A DNA stretch of 58,443 nucleotides from Acidovorax sp. NO-1 (GTDB taxonomy: Bacteria > Pseudomonadota > Gammaproteobacteria > Burkholderiales > Burkholderiaceae_C). Both the position numbers and the translations under genes were made by a program. Positions 47,205 through 56,153 of the stretch are shown in pieces (position 1 is the stretch's first letter; every line of letters begins with the position of its first letter). The DNA is taken from contig NZ_AGTS01000052.1 of NCBI RefSeq assembly GCF_000238595.1, positions 1 to 58,443 of the forward strand, in the 5' to 3' direction. A model generated the notes under the pieces. It did no database searches. It was not told the origin of the DNA and saw only the letters and a list, made by a program, of their open reading frames with translations.

Positions 47205-47879
47205 TCAACGGCCAGGGGACTCGAACGTTGCGTTTCGCAGGAACCCGGCTGGCATCTGCAACGCGGACGTGCTCCCGAACTGTTTGTGGGCCGCGAGTAA
47301 TTCGTCAAGGCGGGGATCCCGGATCATCACCTGGGATCCACCCTCGGCATCAGCAACGGCAACCACCGGTGCGGCACCAGCCCCTGGATTGGACTCGGGA
47401 GACCGCGCCAGTTGCGCGCCGCCCGAAGGATTCAGGGCACCGCCGTCCTGCAAAGCGCTCAATGAAGTCCAGCCAATCGCCGCCACCGCCGCCAGCGAGG
47501 CAAATCCGGCGACCATCTTCCAGCGGAATACGGAAGCGTTCGCTGCGTTCTCCATCACCGGTGCCACCACCTCAAGCTGAGTGGGGGCCTGCGACCGAAC
47601 CGCACCACCCTCTTGGGCAAGCTGAGCCCGCAAAGCCGCCATGAAATCGGGCCTTGCGGGTCGCGCCAGCTCGGGGGAGCGCAGCACGTCGCCTACGAGG
47701 TGGTACACCTGCCACGTCGCGTGCCCTTCGGACTCCTCCGCGTAAGCCAGAGCCCTTGTCAGTTCTTCGCCATGCAACTGACCGTCTGCCAACGCAGACA
47801 ACAGTTCACGCCCACTCAAGGGATTGCCCACCACGCCGTTGGCGACCGCATTGCTTTGTACAGCTTTGTCCATTTCCAT
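47205..47879 (-). CDS. rseA: Sigma-E factor negative regulatory protein RseA/MucA
   Basis: RseA is a single-pass anti-sigma factor that holds RpoE at the inner membrane. The 224-residue protein has the N-terminal cytoplasmic RseA domain (RELLSALADGQLHGEELTRAL, then ATWQVYHLVGDVLRSPELA) and one transmembrane helix near residues 118-138 (MVAGFASLAAVAAIGWTSL). A periplasmic tail follows, which would be the cleavage target. It starts three bases after the rpoE stop, a spacing that couples sigma and anti-sigma synthesis. An alternative ATG lies six bases downstream. Confidence 0.94.
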   Translation of the reverse strand: MEMDKAVQSNAVANGVVGNPLSGRELLSALADGQLHGEELTRALAYAEESEGHATWQVYHLVGDVLRSPELARPARPDFMAALRAQLAQEGGAVRSQAPTQLEVVAPVMENAANASVFRWKMVAGFASLAAVAAIGWTSLSALQDGGALNPSGGAQLARSPESNPGAGAAPVVAVADAEGGSQVMIRDPRLDELLAAHKQFGSTSALQMPAGFLRNATFESPGR

Positions 47880-47882
47880 ACC

Positions 47883-48509
47883 TCACCACCGTTTACCCGT
47901 CTGGTTCTCAAGCAGGGGACGCACCTTGGCCGAGATGGCTTCGCGCGCCCGAAAAATCCGGGATCGCACCGTGCCAATGGGGCAATCCATGGCGGTAGCG
48001 ATCTCTTCGTAACTCAAACCCTCGATCTCACGCAAGGTAACTGCCTGCCGCAAGTCATCCGGAAGCGCCTCCATGGCCGCATTCACGGCTTGCGCGATTT
48101 CTCGGGCTGCGAGCACGGTTTCAGGGGTTTCTTCGCTGGTTAGTTCGTGCCCGAGGCGGGAAGTTTCATCTTCATCCTCATTCCCGCGCAGCGCGTTTTC
48201 CGAAATGACGGGGTTGCGCTTCATGTCCATCAACGCCTTCTTGGCGGTGTTCACGGCGATCCGGTACAGCCAGGTGTAGAACTGTGCGTCGCCGCGGAAC
48301 TGGTGCAACGCCCGGTAGGCCCGGATGAATGTCTCTTGGGCGATGTCCTGAACCAGGTCGGTATCACGCACCATGCGCCCGATTAGACGCTCAATACGAC
48401 GCTGGTACTTGATGACAAGCAACTCATACGCACGCTGATCGCCCGCTACCGTGCGCTCCACCAGTTGGAAATCGCTGTCTTCGGAAGGGGATGGCGGAAT
48501 TACAGTCAT
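47883..48509 (-). CDS. rpoE: RNA polymerase sigma factor RpoE (AlgU)
   Basis: This extracytoplasmic-function sigma factor directs the envelope stress response. The 208-residue protein has region 2 (YELLVIKYQRRIERLIGRMV, DLVQDIAQETFIRAYRAL, FYTWLYRIAVNTAKKALM) and region 4 (LPDDLRQAVTLREIEGLSYEEIA, CPIGTVRSRIFRAREAI). Residues and length agree with RpoE/AlgU. It is followed by its anti-sigma factor RseA, then RseB and DegQ. A small membrane protein gene ends six bases upstream, so the operon may start before rpoE. Confidence 0.97.
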   Translation of the reverse strand: MTVIPPSPSEDSDFQLVERTVAGDQRAYELLVIKYQRRIERLIGRMVRDTDLVQDIAQETFIRAYRALHQFRGDAQFYTWLYRIAVNTAKKALMDMKRNPVISENALRGNEDEDETSRLGHELTSEETPETVLAAREIAQAVNAAMEALPDDLRQAVTLREIEGLSYEEIATAMDCPIGTVRSRIFRAREAISAKVRPLLENQTGKRW

Positions 48510-48515
48510 GGATTC

Positions 48516-49025
48516 TCAGGATTCACGCCCACGGCTGCTGGCCGGGGCGGTTTCATCAACGTGCTCAGCGCCCGGTCTGGCGCGCGAATATACCGCACGC
48601 CGCAAATCCAGCCAACGCTCGGGCCGGGAGGAGCGCTCAAGCCACAACCAGATGGGGCCATGCCCCGGTGTACGTGCACGCAACCACAGGTACATCTGCA
48701 CGTCGACGAGGACCTCTGGAGCCTCCGAAAGCGCCACCCAAGGGATTCCGGCGGACGGTGATTCCAGTGTCCAGTTGTGACCGTCCCAGTGAATGTCCCC
48801 CGAAAATTGCGTCCACCAGCTGTGGACTGCACCGGCAACCCCCACACAACCGAGAGCAATCGCAAACCCTGTAGCCCACCCGGGAGCTGCGCCATCACTG
48901 GAATAGAGCCAGGCACACAGCCCAGAGGTACCCAGCAGAACCACCGCCCCCAACAAGATGCCCAAGGATCGGCTGCGCCGCACAGGGTATCGCACTGCGG
49001 GGGGCTTGCGGGAGACCGCACTCAT
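48516..49025 (-). CDS. Hypothetical membrane protein directly upstream of rpoE
   Basis: The 169-residue product begins MSAVSRKPPAVRYPVRRSRS and has two adjacent transmembrane helices (about residues 23-42 and 50-70, LGILLGAVVLLGTSGLCAWL and GFAIALGCVGVAGAVHSWW). A soluble C-terminal part of about 95 residues rich in Trp and Arg follows (LWLRARTPGHGPIWLWLERSS). I do not recognise a named family, though the two-helix-plus-small-domain form resembles CptA/YgfX-type proteins. It ends six bases before the rpoE start, so it is likely cotranscribed with the stress operon. Confidence 0.75.
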   Translation of the reverse strand: MSAVSRKPPAVRYPVRRSRSLGILLGAVVLLGTSGLCAWLYSSDGAAPGWATGFAIALGCVGVAGAVHSWWTQFSGDIHWDGHNWTLESPSAGIPWVALSEAPEVLVDVQMYLWLRARTPGHGPIWLWLERSSRPERWLDLRRAVYSRARPGAEHVDETAPASSRGRES

Positions 49026-49155
49026 GCCATGTTCCGCCACGACTGCTGCGCCCCCTCAGAAAGGACATGCGCACGCGGGCACACGGGCGTCGCTGGAATA
49101 CCTTCCAGAGATTTCGTGGCGCCGCTACGCCGCGCAGTTGCGTTGTGTGAAGTGG

Positions 49156-50400
49156 TCAGATGCGCTTGAAGACCAGGGTTCCGTTGGTGCCGCCAAAACC
49201 AAAATTGTTCTTGACCGCAACGTTCACTTCCATATCACGCGCAGTGTTGGCGCAATAGTCAAGATCACATTCAGGGTCAGGGTTCATCAGGTTGATGGTG
49301 GGCGGCACCTTCTGCTCATGCACGGCCAGGACAGTGAAAACACTTTCGATGCCGCCAGCGCCGCCCAGCAAATGGCCCGTCATGGATTTTGTGGAGCTGA
49401 TGACGGTCTTGTAGGCGTGTTCGCCCAATGCAGCCTTGATGGCATTGGTTTCGTTCACATCACCCAGCGGGGTGGATGTGCCGTGGGCGTTCAGGTAGTT
49501 GACCTCATCAACATTGACACCCGCATTGCGCAGGGCACTCAGCATGGCGCGGCGCGGGCCATCCATGTTGGGGGCCGTCATGTGTCCGGCGTCGGCGCTC
49601 ATGCCAAACCCGCTGAGCTCGGCATAAATTTTGGCACCCCGGGCTTTGGCGTGCTCATATTCTTCCAGCACAATGACCCCGGCGCCTTCACCCAGCACGA
49701 ATCCGTCTCGGTCCCTGTCCCACGGGCGGGAGGCCGTTGTCGGGTCGTCGTTGCGGGTGGACAGGGCACGCATCGCAGCAAACCCGCCAATGCCCAGCGG
49801 AGAGACAGTCGCCTCCGTTCCACCGGCCACCACAATGTCGGCGTCCCCGTATTCGATCATGCGCCCTCCTTCGCCAATGCAGTGCAGGCCCGTGGTACAG
49901 GCGGTCACTACGGCAAGGTTCGGCCCCTTGAAGCCGAAACGCATGGAGACATGGCCAGCCACCATGTTGATGATGGATGCAGGCACAAAAAACGGCGTGA
50001 TGCGCCGAGGGCCCCGGCTGACCAGCTCCGCATGGGTGTTTTCAATCAGCGGCAGGCCGCCGATCCCGGAGCCGATCACACAGGCGATGCGTGTGGCGAG
50101 TTCCTCATCCAGCGCCTCGCCCGTTGGCAGGCCAGCGTCTTGCACCGCTTGCGCAGCCGCGGCAATGCCAAAGTGGATGAAGGTATCCATCGCGCGCGCA
50201 TCCTTGGCGCTGATGTACGACTCCAGGTCAAGGCCTTTGACCTCACCTGCGATCTTGCAGGCGAAGTTCGACGCATCGAACTTGGTGATGAGGTCAATGC
50301 CGGATTTCCCGGCAAGGAGATTGGCCCAGGATTCGGCCACCGTGTTACCCACGGGGCTGACGCAACCCAGGCCGGTCACGACAACGCGACGACGGCTCAT
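49156..50400 (-). CDS. fabF: Beta-ketoacyl-ACP synthase II
   Basis: FabF elongates acyl-ACP chains in type II fatty-acid synthesis. The 414-residue thiolase-fold protein starts MSRRRVVVTGLGCVSPVGN. It has the catalytic cysteine in AVVTACTTGLHCIGEGGRM near residue 165, and the histidines in VNYLNAHGTSTPLGDVNE and STKSMTGHLLGGAGGIES. It follows acpP by 48 bp, the classic fabG-acpP-fabF order. Length is normal. Confidence 0.98.
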   Translation of the reverse strand: MSRRRVVVTGLGCVSPVGNTVAESWANLLAGKSGIDLITKFDASNFACKIAGEVKGLDLESYISAKDARAMDTFIHFGIAAAAQAVQDAGLPTGEALDEELATRIACVIGSGIGGLPLIENTHAELVSRGPRRITPFFVPASIINMVAGHVSMRFGFKGPNLAVVTACTTGLHCIGEGGRMIEYGDADIVVAGGTEATVSPLGIGGFAAMRALSTRNDDPTTASRPWDRDRDGFVLGEGAGVIVLEEYEHAKARGAKIYAELSGFGMSADAGHMTAPNMDGPRRAMLSALRNAGVNVDEVNYLNAHGTSTPLGDVNETNAIKAALGEHAYKTVISSTKSMTGHLLGGAGGIESVFTVLAVHEQKVPPTINLMNPDPECDLDYCANTARDMEVNVAVKNNFGFGGTNGTLVFKRI

Positions 50401-50448
50401 GCGTAAAAAACCTTCTGCTGATCGCTTGAGTCAGGCGCAGGGCGCCGC

Positions 50449-50724
<276 letters not shown>

Positions 50725-50791
50725 CTAGCCGCTTAAGGAGAAGCCCCTAAGCAGCCCGCCGTCCGGATGAACCGGCGTTAACTTGTCTCAA

Positions 50792-51541
50792 TTACATGTA
50801 CATGCCGCCATTGACGTGCAACTCCTGCCCCGTCACATAGCCAGCCTCGCGCGAGGCAAGGTACGCCACCGCGTGCGCGATGTCTGCAGGCTTGCCCATG
50901 TGGCCCAGCGGGATCTGCGCATTGAGCGCTTTTTGCTGATCTTCGGGCAACACGGAGGTCATGTCGGTCTCGATGAAACCAGGCGCAACGCAGTTCACGG
51001 TGATGTTGCGGCTGCCCAGTTCACGGGCCAGTGCGCGCGTCATGCCCGCCACACCTGCCTTGGCGGCGGCATAGTTGGCCTGGCCAGGATTGCCCGACGC
51101 ACCCACCACGCTGGTGATGCTGATGATGCGCCCAAAACGCTGCTTCATCATCGGACGGATGGCGGCGCGACTTGTGCGGAATACCGCCTTGAGATTGGTG
51201 TCCAGCACGGCATCCCAGTCGTCGTCCTTCATGCGCATGGCCAGGGTGTCGCGCGTGATGCCGGCGTTGTTCACCAGCACATGCAGGCCACCCTGCTGCT
51301 TGACGATGGCGTCCATCAGGGCCTCGACCGCAGCCCCATCGTTCACGTTCAGGTTGGCACCCCGGCAACCGGGGTAAGCCGACAGCGCCTGGCTGATGCG
51401 CGCAGCGCCTTCATCCGTTGTAGCAGTGCCAACCACCTGGAAGCCGCGCACCGCCAACTCCAAGGCAATGGCAGCACCGATGCCGCGCGAGGCGCCGGTC
51501 ACCAGCGCCACTTGCGCCGCTGTCTGGGTCGATTCCGTCAT
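50792..51541 (-). CDS. fabG: 3-oxoacyl-ACP reductase
   Basis: FabG reduces beta-ketoacyl-ACP with NADPH. The 249-residue short-chain dehydrogenase has the cofactor loop VTGASRGIGAAIALELAVRG, NNAGITRDTLAMRMKDDDWD, the catalytic Ser in IISITSVVGASGNPGQ and YxxxK in NYAAAKAGVAGMTRALA. The C-terminus YVTGQELHVNGGMYM is typical. Its start overlaps the fabD stop by four bases (ATGA). Confidence 0.98.
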   Translation of the reverse strand: MTESTQTAAQVALVTGASRGIGAAIALELAVRGFQVVGTATTDEGAARISQALSAYPGCRGANLNVNDGAAVEALMDAIVKQQGGLHVLVNNAGITRDTLAMRMKDDDWDAVLDTNLKAVFRTSRAAIRPMMKQRFGRIISITSVVGASGNPGQANYAAAKAGVAGMTRALARELGSRNITVNCVAPGFIETDMTSVLPEDQQKALNAQIPLGHMGKPADIAHAVAYLASREAGYVTGQELHVNGGMYM

Positions 51542-52488
51542 GCCAACAACTCCCGGGTTTCAGCCAGCGTGGCCGGGTCAAACAATGCAGCGCCCACCAG
51601 CTCGGGGTCGATGCGCTTGGTGAGGCCAGCCAGCACCTTGCCGGGGCCACATTCAATGATGTGCGTCACGCCACGGCCTTTCAGCGCATGCACGCAGTCG
51701 ACCCAGCGCACAGGTCCGAACGCCTGGCGGTAGAGCGCGTCGCGAATCGCATCGGCATCCTGCTGAACGGCCACGTCCACGTTGTTGACCACTGGAATCT
51801 GCGGGGTGGCCAGTGCCACCTCGGTCAACGCCACGCGCAGCCTTTCGGCAGCGGGCTTCATGAGGCTGGAGTGGAAAGGCGCCGACACCGGCAGTGGCAA
51901 TGCACGCTTGGCACCCGCCGCCTTGAGCACGTCGCAGGCCTTGTCCACACCGGCCTTGGTCCCTGCGATCACGGTCTGGATCGGATCGTTGAAATTGACC
52001 GCCTCCACCACCTCGGTGGTGCCAGGCCCGAACGATGCCAAGGCCTCAGCACAGCCAGCGATGACCTTGGAAGCCTCCATACCCAGGATGGCGGCCATGG
52101 CGCCGGTACCCACCGGCACAGCCTCTTGCATGGCCGCTGCACGCAGGCGCACCAGCGGAGCTGCCTGCGCCAACGTCAGCACGCCCGCCGCCACCAAGGC
52201 CGAGTATTCACCCAGCGAGTGCCCGGCAACGGCCACCGGGGCTGCGCCGCCCTCGGCACGCCAGACACGCCAGGCGGCTACACCCGCCACCAGCATCACC
52301 GGCTGGGTGTTAGTGGTCAGGGCCAAAGCTTCCTTGGGGCCTTCCTTGATCAGCAGGCCTACATCCTCGCCCAGGGCATCCGAGGCTTCCTGCAGGGTCT
52401 GCGTCACCACCGGGTGGTCGCCCCAGCCGTCGAGCATGCCGACGGACTGCGAGCCCTGCCCCGGAAAGACAAATGCAAAAGACTTCAT
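51538..52488 (-). CDS. fabD: Malonyl-CoA:ACP transacylase
   Basis: FabD moves malonyl groups from CoA to ACP. The 316-residue protein begins FAFVFPGQGSQSVGMLDGWG. It has the nucleophile motif VAGHSLGEYSALVAAGVLT near residue 92, RLRAAAMQEAVP, and the histidine in LPVSAPFHSSLMKPAAERL. Length is standard. Its start lies 61 bp after the fabH stop, and a full copy of the dispersed repeat occupies that gap. Confidence 0.98.
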   Translation of the reverse strand: MKSFAFVFPGQGSQSVGMLDGWGDHPVVTQTLQEASDALGEDVGLLIKEGPKEALALTTNTQPVMLVAGVAAWRVWRAEGGAAPVAVAGHSLGEYSALVAAGVLTLAQAAPLVRLRAAAMQEAVPVGTGAMAAILGMEASKVIAGCAEALASFGPGTTEVVEAVNFNDPIQTVIAGTKAGVDKACDVLKAAGAKRALPLPVSAPFHSSLMKPAAERLRVALTEVALATPQIPVVNNVDVAVQQDADAIRDALYRQAFGPVRWVDCVHALKGRGVTHIIECGPGKVLAGLTKRIDPELVGAALFDPATLAETRELLA

Positions 52489-52509
52489 GAAAATTATCCA
52501 GAATATGAA

Positions 52510-52564
52510 TGAAATTTGCCTTCAGCGCTTATACAGTAAGCGCCAATAGCTATAATTTCAGGAG
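52510..52564. repeat. Full copy of the dispersed palindromic repeat between fabH and fabD
   Basis: TGAAATTTGCCTTCAGCGCT, TATACAGTAAGCGCC and AATAGCTATAATTTCAGGAG. GCGCTT (52525-52530) pairs with AAGCGC (52538-52543) around a 7-nt loop. The fabH stop codon (52550-52552) and its last codons come from this sequence, in minus-strand reading. Confidence 0.8.
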
Positions 52565-53527
52565 CACAGCACCCCAGGTAAAACCACCGCCCACCCCTTC
52601 GAGCAGCAGGGTCTCGCCCTTCTTGACCTGCCCAGAGCGCACGGCATGGTCCAACGCCAGGGGAATGGATGCCGCCGAGGTGTTGCCGTGCTGGTCCACC
52701 GTAACCACCACCTTGTCCATCGACATCTTCAGCTTGCGGGCGGTGCTCTGCATGATGCGGATATTCGCCTGATGAGGAATCAGCCAGTCGATATCTGCCT
52801 CGGTCAGGCCCGCCTTGGCCAGCACGGCATGGGCGGCTTTTTCGAGCACACCCACCGCCAGCTTGAACACGGCCTGACCGTCCATCTTGAGAAGCGGGTC
52901 ACCGAGCACCCCGCCGCCAGATACATGGCCCGGCACACACAGGATGTCCACGTGTTTGCCATCGGCATGAAGATCACTGGACAGGATTCCCGGGCTGTCC
53001 GACGCTTCCAGCACCACAGCCCCTGCGCCGTCTCCGAACAGTACGCAGGTGGTGCGGTCGTTGAAATCCAGGATCCGGCTGAAAACCTCAGCCCCGACAA
53101 CCAGCGCGCGGTTGGCAGCGCCTGACTGGATCATGGCATCTGCCACCGACAGGGCATAGACAAAACCGCTGCACACGGCTTGCACATCAAAGGCGGCACA
53201 GCCATTGGCGCCCAGCTTGTTCTGCAGGATGCAGGCCGCGGACGGGAACACCATGTCCGGCGTGGACGTGGCCACAATGATCAGATCGATGTCCGTCGGC
53301 TTCAGGCTGGCGGCCTGCAAGGCGTTGCGGGCAGCTTCCAGACCCAGGTCACTCGCCGTGACGTCGGGCGCAGCAAAGTGGCGTGCCCGGATCCCGGTGC
53401 GCTCCACAATCCATTCGTCGGAAGTTTCGATACCGCGCTGGCCCAGTTCGGTCACCAGATCGGCGTTGGTCAACCGGCGGGGAGGCAGATAGCTGCCGGT
53501 GCCGGTAATGCGGGAATAACGTCTCAT
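52550..53527 (-). CDS. fabH: Beta-ketoacyl-ACP synthase III
   Basis: FabH starts fatty-acid synthesis by condensing acetyl-CoA with malonyl-ACP. The 325-residue protein has [17 protein letters not shown] at the N-terminus. The catalytic triad is cysteine in [17 protein letters not shown] near residue 114, histidine in [15 protein letters not shown], and asparagine in [16 protein letters not shown]. The C-terminus GAVLLKL ends within a palindromic repeat that provides the TAG stop. It shares one base with the plsX stop codon. Confidence 0.98.
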   Translation of the reverse strand: MRRYSRITGTGSYLPPRRLTNADLVTELGQRGIETSDEWIVERTGIRARHFAAPDVTASDLGLEAARNALQAASLKPTDIDLIIVATSTPDMVFPSAACILQNKLGANGCAAFDVQAVCSGFVYALSVADAMIQSGAANRALVVGAEVFSRILDFNDRTTCVLFGDGAGAVVLEASDSPGILSSDLHADGKHVDILCVPGHVSGGGVLGDPLLKMDGQAVFKLAVGVLEKAAHAVLAKAGLTEADIDWLIPHQANIRIMQSTARKLKMSMDKVVVTVDQHGNTSAASIPLALDHAVRSGQVKKGETLLLEGVGGGFTWGAVLLKL

Positions 53528-54579
53528 TATTGTGCGGTCGCCGCAACGCCAGGCTGGGGCTGGGCATCTGCAGGCGCCAGCAGAGGCGCCGCGTGCGCAA
53601 TCCGGGTCCGGACACGGTCGAGCAGGTTGTTGCGGGCTGCATCATACGCCCGGTTCAAAGCCTGCTCGAAGGCCATGGCGTCGGCCGAGCCGTGGCTCTT
53701 GAACACGAGCCCACGAAGCCCCAACAGCGCAGCACCGTTGTAGCGGCGGTAATCCATGCGCTTCATCAGCGCCTTGAGGATCGGATAGGCGACGATAGCG
53801 GCAGTTTTGGTCAAGATATTGCGAGAAAACTCTGTTTTCAGCGCGCCAATGATCATGGAGGCCACGCCTTCGCTGGCCTTGAGCGCCACATTGCCGACAA
53901 AGCCGTCACAGACAACGATGTCCACCGTGCCCTTGAAGATGTCGTTGCCCTCGACATTTCCATAGAAATTCAAATCGCCAGAATTAGCCGCAGATCGCAG
54001 CAATTCACCCGCTTTTTTGATGACTTCACTGCCTTTGATCGCTTCTTCACCAATATTCAGCAGCCCCACCGTCGGCTCGCGCCCCTCTTGCAACACCGAC
54101 ACCAGGGCCGACCCCATCACGGCGAACTGCAACAGGTGCTCGGCCGAGCAATCCACATTCGCCCCCAGGTCGAGCACCGTGGTGGCGCCTCCGGTGGCAT
54201 TGGGCAACTGGGTGGCGATAGCGGGGCGATCGATGCCATCGAGCGTTTTCAACAGGTAGCGTGCAATGGCCATCAGCGCGCCGGTGTTGCCCGCCGAGAC
54301 GGCCGCGGCAGCAGCCCCGTCCTTGACCTGCTGGATGGCCACGCGCATCGAAGAGTCCTTCTTCTTGCGCAGGGCAATTTCCACAGGATCATCCATGGCC
54401 ACCACTTCCGAGGCAGGAACGATGGTGGCGCGGTCGTGGGAAAACGATTGCAGACTGTCCGCCAGGCCAACGAGCAGCAGGCGGGCATCGGGATGGTGGT
54501 CGAGAAACTGGCGGCACGCCGCGAGCGTGACGCGGGGGCCATGGTCGCCCCCCATGCAGTCAACAGCCAGTGTGATCAT
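53527..54579 (-). CDS. plsX: Phosphate acyltransferase PlsX
   Basis: PlsX converts acyl-ACP to acyl-phosphate for phospholipid synthesis. The 350-residue protein starts [20 protein letters not shown]. It contains [59 protein letters not shown] and [27 protein letters not shown], all typical. It lies between rpmF and fabH, the usual order in proteobacteria. A large hairpin sits between rpmF and its start. Confidence 0.98.
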   Translation of the reverse strand: MITLAVDCMGGDHGPRVTLAACRQFLDHHPDARLLLVGLADSLQSFSHDRATIVPASEVVAMDDPVEIALRKKKDSSMRVAIQQVKDGAAAAAVSAGNTGALMAIARYLLKTLDGIDRPAIATQLPNATGGATTVLDLGANVDCSAEHLLQFAVMGSALVSVLQEGREPTVGLLNIGEEAIKGSEVIKKAGELLRSAANSGDLNFYGNVEGNDIFKGTVDIVVCDGFVGNVALKASEGVASMIIGALKTEFSRNILTKTAAIVAYPILKALMKRMDYRRYNGAALLGLRGLVFKSHGSADAMAFEQALNRAYDAARNNLLDRVRTRIAHAAPLLAPADAQPQPGVAATAQ

Positions 54580-54634
54580 GGGCGACTTGTCCGGCCGGCC
54601 AGACGGGCCGGAAATATAAATACGACGGTCAAAA

Positions 54635-54674
54635 CAAAGGCCCGCGCTACGGATTTAGTAGCAACGGGCCTTTG
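54635..54674 (-). terminator. Bipartite hairpin between rpmF and plsX
   Basis: CAAAGGCCCG (54635-54644) and CGGGCCTTTG (54665-54674) pair perfectly. Inside the loop GCTAC (54646-54650) pairs with GTAGC (54658-54662). On the minus strand only TTTTG follows, so this looks like a partial terminator that would reduce plsX relative to rpmF. Confidence 0.6.
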
Positions 54675-54687
54675 GATGGGGCGAAGG

Positions 54688-54870
54688 TCAGGCTTCAGAC
54701 TTGTTCTTCAGCACCTGACGGCCACGGTAGAAACCGTTGGGGCTGATGTGGTGACGCAGGTGGGTTTCACCGGTGGTGGGTTCCACCGCAATGCCCGGCA
54801 CATTCAGGGCATTGTGCGAGCGGTGCATGCCGCGCTTGGAAGGGGACTTTTTGTTTTGCTGAACGGCCAT
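54688..54870 (-). CDS. rpmF: 50S ribosomal protein L32
   Basis: L32 is a small large-subunit protein. The 60-residue product [20 protein letters not shown] is standard, followed by the beta region [20 protein letters not shown] and [11 protein letters not shown]. It is the version without the zinc-binding cysteines. A longer reading frame exists upstream but ATG 54870 gives the exact family start. It lies between yceD and plsX. Confidence 0.98.
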   Translation of the reverse strand: MAVQQNKKSPSKRGMHRSHNALNVPGIAVEPTTGETHLRHHISPNGFYRGRQVLKNKSEA

Positions 54871-54949
54871 GATGGCTCCTGATCTGGAATAGGTTGGTAA
54901 AAACGCGATCAGCCCAAAAAGACACGATGGGGTTCGCGTGAAGCCCACG

Positions 54950-54978
54950 ATTATAACCCAAATGCTTTTTGCCCCCCA
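54950..54978 (-). promoter_or_regulatory. Candidate sigma-70 promoter of rpmF-plsX-fab
   Basis: On the minus strand TATAAT (54955 to 54950) is preceded after 18 bp by TTGGGG. Transcription would begin near 54943, leaving a leader of about 73 nt before rpmF. The -10 is perfect and the -35 weak. It lies just after the yceD stop codon. Confidence 0.5.
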
Positions 54979-54979
54979 A

Positions 54980-55528
54980 TCAGCCTTTGCTGTCTTTGCG
55001 CAGCGCGGCAAGCGCCGCAAAAGGATTGGGTTTTTCCTCGTTGGCTTCCTCAAAATCATCGTCGGAAGACGCCAGCGGCACGGCAGTTGGGCACTCGTCG
55101 TGCTTGGGCACCACGGGTAACGCCATCAGCAGTTCGTCCTCGATGAGTTCGTGGAGGTCAAATTCGCGGCTGATGGCCAGCAGGTCTTCTTCGCTCTCGT
55201 CGTCCAAGGCCTCCGCCGTGGCCTCGTCGGCCACAAACCGAAACTCGCGCTCCACCTCCAGCGGCACATCCACAGGCGTCAGGCAGCGCTGGCATTCCAT
55301 GGGGAAGCTCGCCCGCACCTTGATGCGCAACCAGACCTGTCCCATGCCCCCCAGCGCGGTCCGCACTTCGCCGACTGCCTCCCAATCCACCAGCAGATCA
55401 GGATGCAATCCCTTGGCCTCCTGGGCCAGGCGCTCGTACTTCAGCAGTGATTCGTGGCCCACCAGCCGACCCCCGGCCTGTGCGAAGGCTTTCACGTCGA
55501 GGCGCTGGGCGGAGAATTCCTTGGTCAT
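54980..55528 (-). CDS. yceD: YceD family protein (DUF177), 23S rRNA accumulation protein
   Basis: YceD-type proteins sit before rpmF in most bacteria and have been linked to 23S rRNA accumulation. The 182-residue protein starts [20 protein letters not shown]. It has the conserved CxxC in [19 protein letters not shown] and the later [17 protein letters not shown], then an acidic stretch ([18 protein letters not shown]). ATG 55528 is preferred over 55555. It is divergent from maf, with only 25 bp between the two start codons. Confidence 0.9.
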   Translation of the reverse strand: MTKEFSAQRLDVKAFAQAGGRLVGHESLLKYERLAQEAKGLHPDLLVDWEAVGEVRTALGGMGQVWLRIKVRASFPMECQRCLTPVDVPLEVEREFRFVADEATAEALDDESEEDLLAISREFDLHELIEDELLMALPVVPKHDECPTAVPLASSDDDFEEANEEKPNPFAALAALRKDSKG

Positions 55529-55553
55529 GGCGGCAGTGTAAGAGAATCGGCGC

Positions 55554-56153
55554 ATGCATCAATCCCCCTCCCTGCAACGCCCTCTGGTATTGGGCTCCAC
55601 GTCGCGGTACCGGCGCGAATTGCTCCAGCGGTTGAACCTGCCTTTTGACGTCGCAGCCCCCGAGGTGGATGAGACCCCCCTGCCCGGCGAAGCCCCGCGC
55701 GACCTGGCCTTGCGCCTGGCGCTGGCCAAGGCGCGGGCAGTGGCGCAACTTCATCCCGAGGCGGTCGTGATTGGCTCTGACCAGGTGGCCGACCTCGCTG
55801 GCGAGCCCCTGGGCAAGCCCGGCCACCATGAGCGCGCGGTGGCACAACTGCGCCAGATGCGCGGCCAGACGGTGGTGTTCCAGACTGCCGTGGCCGTGGT
55901 GTGCGCCGCTACGGGTTTCGAGCAGATCGACCTTGCCCCGGTGGAAGTGAAATTCCGCGACCTGTCTGACCCGGAAATCGAGCGCTACCTGCGCGCCGAG
56001 CAGCCCTATGACTGCGCCGGCAGCGCCAAGAGTGAAGGCCTGGGCATAGCGCTGCTGGACGCCATCCACAGTGATGACCCCACGGCCCTCATCGGCCTGC
56101 CGCTGATCCGCACCTGCCGCATGCTGCGCGCGGCGGGCCTGGTGCTGCCATGA
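55554..56153 (+). CDS. Maf/YceF family nucleoside triphosphate pyrophosphatase
   Basis: Maf proteins hydrolyse non-canonical or modified nucleotides such as m7GTP (YceF type) to monophosphates. The 199-residue protein has the family N-terminus PLVLGSTSRYRRELLQRLNL, VDETPLPGEAPRDLALRLA, the acidic site VVIGSDQVADLAGEPLGKPG, and EQPYDCAGSAKSEGLGIALL. Residues suggest the YceF subgroup. Its stop overlaps the next gene by four bases (ATGA). Confidence 0.94.
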   Translation: MHQSPSLQRPLVLGSTSRYRRELLQRLNLPFDVAAPEVDETPLPGEAPRDLALRLALAKARAVAQLHPEAVVIGSDQVADLAGEPLGKPGHHERAVAQLRQMRGQTVVFQTAVAVVCAATGFEQIDLAPVEVKFRDLSDPEIERYLRAEQPYDCAGSAKSEGLGIALLDAIHSDDPTALIGLPLIRTCRMLRAAGLVLP

